Below, in pieces: positions 43,221-44,621 of a DNA stretch of 44,621 bases. Position numbers and translations under genes: made by a program. The first letter of the stretch is position 1; each line of letters starts with the position of its first letter. A model generated the notes under the pieces. The model was not told the origin of the DNA and ran no database searches. It saw only the letters and a list, made by a program, of their open reading frames with translations. Origin of the DNA: Pseudomonadota bacterium (GTDB lineage Bacteria; Desulfobacterota; Desulfobulbia; Desulfobulbales; SURF-16); NCBI GenBank assembly GCA_018822545.1, contig JAHJKA010000035.1:1-44621 (forward strand), read 5' to 3'.

Positions 43221-44126
43221 ATGAAATGGTATCTTCTTCTCATCTTCGGGGTTTGCTGTATCTCCACCTCGGCGATTCTCATCACCCTGGCAGAGGTGCC
43301 GCCCACCCAGGCCGCGTTTTACCGTAACTTGTTTGCCGCACTTCTCTGGATTATCCCCTACGGTTTTACTCGCCCCCTGCGTCCTCTGGCCATGAAAGAA
43401 GATGGGGTGCTTGTCTGCCGTTTGCAAGGGCTTGCTCCCCTGATACCCAAGCTCACCGGTCCTGTTCTTCTGGTGGCACTCAGTTTCTTTTTTGCCATGG
43501 ATCTCTGGGCCTGGCATCGGGCGATTATTTACATCGGCGCTGGTCCGGCCACCTTGATTGGCAATCTACAGGTGATTTTTGTCTCCTTGTTTGCGGTCTT
43601 TCTCTTTGGCGAACGGCTCAAAAAAATGTTCTGGCCCGGCTCCATAATGGCCCTGGCCGGCATTGCCATGCTGACCTTTACTAATCCGTTAGGCAGCAAT
43701 GTTCTGCTTGGTTTTGTCTGCGGCGTTTTTACAGCCCTTACCTATTCTGTTTTCATCATTTTTTTGAAATATCTGGAGCAGTACGACACAACCCCGCAGC
43801 AAACTTTGTTCTGGCTGGCCACGCTTACCGCTCTTTTTTTGCTGGGCCCAACCCTTGTGGAGGATGGCTTAAGGCTTCCAAACTTGCGGGCCGTGGCCAT
43901 TCTCATCATCCATGCCTTCATCTCTTCCGTGCTGGGCTGGTGGGTGATTGTCACCGCTTTGAAGAAAGTGCCGGTGGCGGCGGCCTCCACCTTGTTACTC
44001 CTGCAGCCGCTTCTCACCAGTATCTGGGGCCATCTCTTTCTGGGCCAGGGGCTTGTTGCTGTTCAGGTGGTTGGCATTTGTGTGGCCCTGGTCGGTATTC
44101 GTCTGGCAAACTGGAGTGCGACATGA
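43221..44126 (+). CDS. EamA-family (DMT) transporter
   Basis: A 301-residue inner-membrane protein with ten hydrophobic helices in two EamA repeats. The repeats are visible as FYRNLFAALLWI (first half) and AIMALAGIAMLTF-like and SSVLGWWVIVTALKKVPVAAASTLLLLQPLLTSIWGHLFLGQGL (second half). Relatives export metabolites or amino acids; the substrate cannot be told. The next gene starts inside its stop codon (ATGA overlap at 44123-44126), so the two are translationally coupled. Confidence 0.88.
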   Translation: MKWYLLLIFGVCCISTSAILITLAEVPPTQAAFYRNLFAALLWIIPYGFTRPLRPLAMKEDGVLVCRLQGLAPLIPKLTGPVLLVALSFFFAMDLWAWHRAIIYIGAGPATLIGNLQVIFVSLFAVFLFGERLKKMFWPGSIMALAGIAMLTFTNPLGSNVLLGFVCGVFTALTYSVFIIFLKYLEQYDTTPQQTLFWLATLTALFLLGPTLVEDGLRLPNLRAVAILIIHAFISSVLGWWVIVTALKKVPVAAASTLLLLQPLLTSIWGHLFLGQGLVAVQVVGICVALVGIRLANWSAT

Positions 44127-44278
44127 CAGAGGGTAACCAGCTTAAGACCTGTGCACAATGCGGCCAGGAAGTGCCCGAAGCTGAAATCATTACTGATGAG
44201 GAGACCGGTATGCAACTCTGCCCGGTGTGTTTCTTTGAACGGGAGAGCTGTGGGTGCAGTGACGACGAAAAGGGGTGA
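44123..44278 (+). CDS. Tiny double-CxxC zinc-ribbon-like protein
   Basis: A 51-residue protein with CAQCGQ near the N-terminus and CPVC about 20 residues later, then ESCGCSDDEKG. The two CxxC knuckles suggest one bound zinc ion. Its ATG overlaps the EamA stop, which supports real translation. I cannot name a function. Confidence 0.7.
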   Translation: MTEGNQLKTCAQCGQEVPEAEIITDEETGMQLCPVCFFERESCGCSDDEKG

Positions 44279-44374
44279 GACATACTTTGGCTTGGTGAAG
44301 AGTTCTTGTTCACAGAGCATGAGGCCTGCTGCAAGCGGGCAGATATTCTGATTTAAATTTGGATGTATATTTCT

Positions 44375-44621
44375 ATGACCACTTTTCCCACTATAAATTC
44401 AGATCTCTGCAGCGGCTGTGGCCTCTGTATTACCGTGTGTCCCGATCGGACCCTTACCCTTGTTGATGGCATTGCCTGGGTCAGCGGTGATAAATGCATG
44501 GCCTGCGGCCATTGTCAGGCGGTCTGCCCTGTTCAGGCCATCGAAATTGACGAGGTCTATGCAGATCTTGGGTTCAAGCATATAGAAGAAAAAAAAGGTT
44601 GGTTGGCCCCAGGTGCAATGG
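44375..44621 (+). CDS. Protein with N-terminal 4Fe-4S ferredoxin domain, 3' end outside the window
   Basis: Only 82 residues are visible. Two CxxCxxCxxxC clusters are complete (LCSGCGLCITVCPD and CMACGHCQAVCPVQA), typical of a bacterial-type 8Fe ferredoxin domain. In anaerobes this arrangement is often fused in front of a nitroreductase domain, which I infer but cannot see. The start is ATG 44375; an in-frame ATG at 44363 would add four residues, and neither has a clear ribosome-binding site. Confidence 0.75.
   Translation, partial: MTTFPTINSDLCSGCGLCITVCPDRTLTLVDGIAWVSGDKCMACGHCQAVCPVQAIEIDEVYADLGFKHIEEKKGWLAPGAM

Noticed and set aside
1..44621. CRISPR arrays, rRNA and tRNA genes
   Set aside because: No regularly spaced repeats and no cloverleaf or rRNA-like sequence was seen on reading either strand.

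Overview
The window is a chromosomal fragment of a Gram-negative anaerobe, most likely a member of the Desulfobacterota (Desulfobulbales-like delta-proteobacteria). The evidence is an oxygen-sensitive 2-oxoacid:ferredoxin oxidoreductase in an amino-acid fermentation operon, a mitochondrial/spirochaete-delta-type EF-G, a UPF0210/ACT pair, a eukaryotic-type HisA, and many hybrid and cyclic-di-GMP signalling genes. The assignment comes from gene content and not from a marker-gene tree.

Region 1 to about 5.7 kb is AT-rich accessory DNA. It holds the 3' part of an ankyrin-repeat gene, a frameshifted tyrosine recombinase (A10 tract), and three rightward genes of unknown function. Two structures stand out. 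An imperfect 30-bp direct repeat (26/30) at 1225-1254 and 5676-5705 brackets a 4.5-kb segment whose left edge is the recombinase, as in an integrated island with attL and attR. Inside it, two attC-like integron recombination sites (4644-4760 and 5562-5647) directly follow two genes, with stop codons lying in the R'' boxes and canonical extrahelical bases. This looks like a short cassette array without an integron integrase (a CALIN), carried inside or next to a recombinase-mobilised island.

From 5.7 kb the DNA is normal core chromosome. The leftward genes at 5.7-8.9 kb encode an exported metallo-beta-lactamase-fold hydrolase, the UPF0210/ACT-domain pair and shikimate kinase. The rightward genes at 9.2-15.2 kb encode pyruvate kinase, a DUF2156 protein and a heterodimeric ABC exporter with one consensus and one degenerate ATP site. 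At 15.2-20.4 kb lie a small CxxC protein, an HD-GYP phosphodiesterase with a dead GGDEF tail, a Mut7-C RNase-like protein, and an intact diguanylate cyclase after a 650-bp gap with repeats.

A leftward operon at 20.6-28.9 kb combines an amino-acid dehydrogenase, a 2-oxoacid:ferredoxin oxidoreductase (gamma-delta fusion, alpha, beta), an AMP-forming acyl-CoA synthetase and a Lon-family protease. Read in order it converts amino acid to 2-oxoacid to acyl-CoA, a plausible route for amino-acid fermentation. A strong sigma70-like promoter fixes its start. Next come an MscK-like mechanosensitive channel, two Hsp20 chaperones with promoter and terminator, and a three-gene sensory unit: a lipoprotein solute-binding protein, a histidine kinase with a receiver lacking its phospho-acceptor Asp, and a complete hybrid kinase with receiver and HPt.

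The right end carries a SLOG-like protein, stand-alone fusA, a small membrane protein, a RecA-fold ATPase, eukaryotic-type hisA, an EamA transporter, a tiny zinc-ribbon protein, and the start of a 4Fe-4S ferredoxin-domain protein cut by the window. I saw no rRNA or tRNA genes and no CRISPR array.
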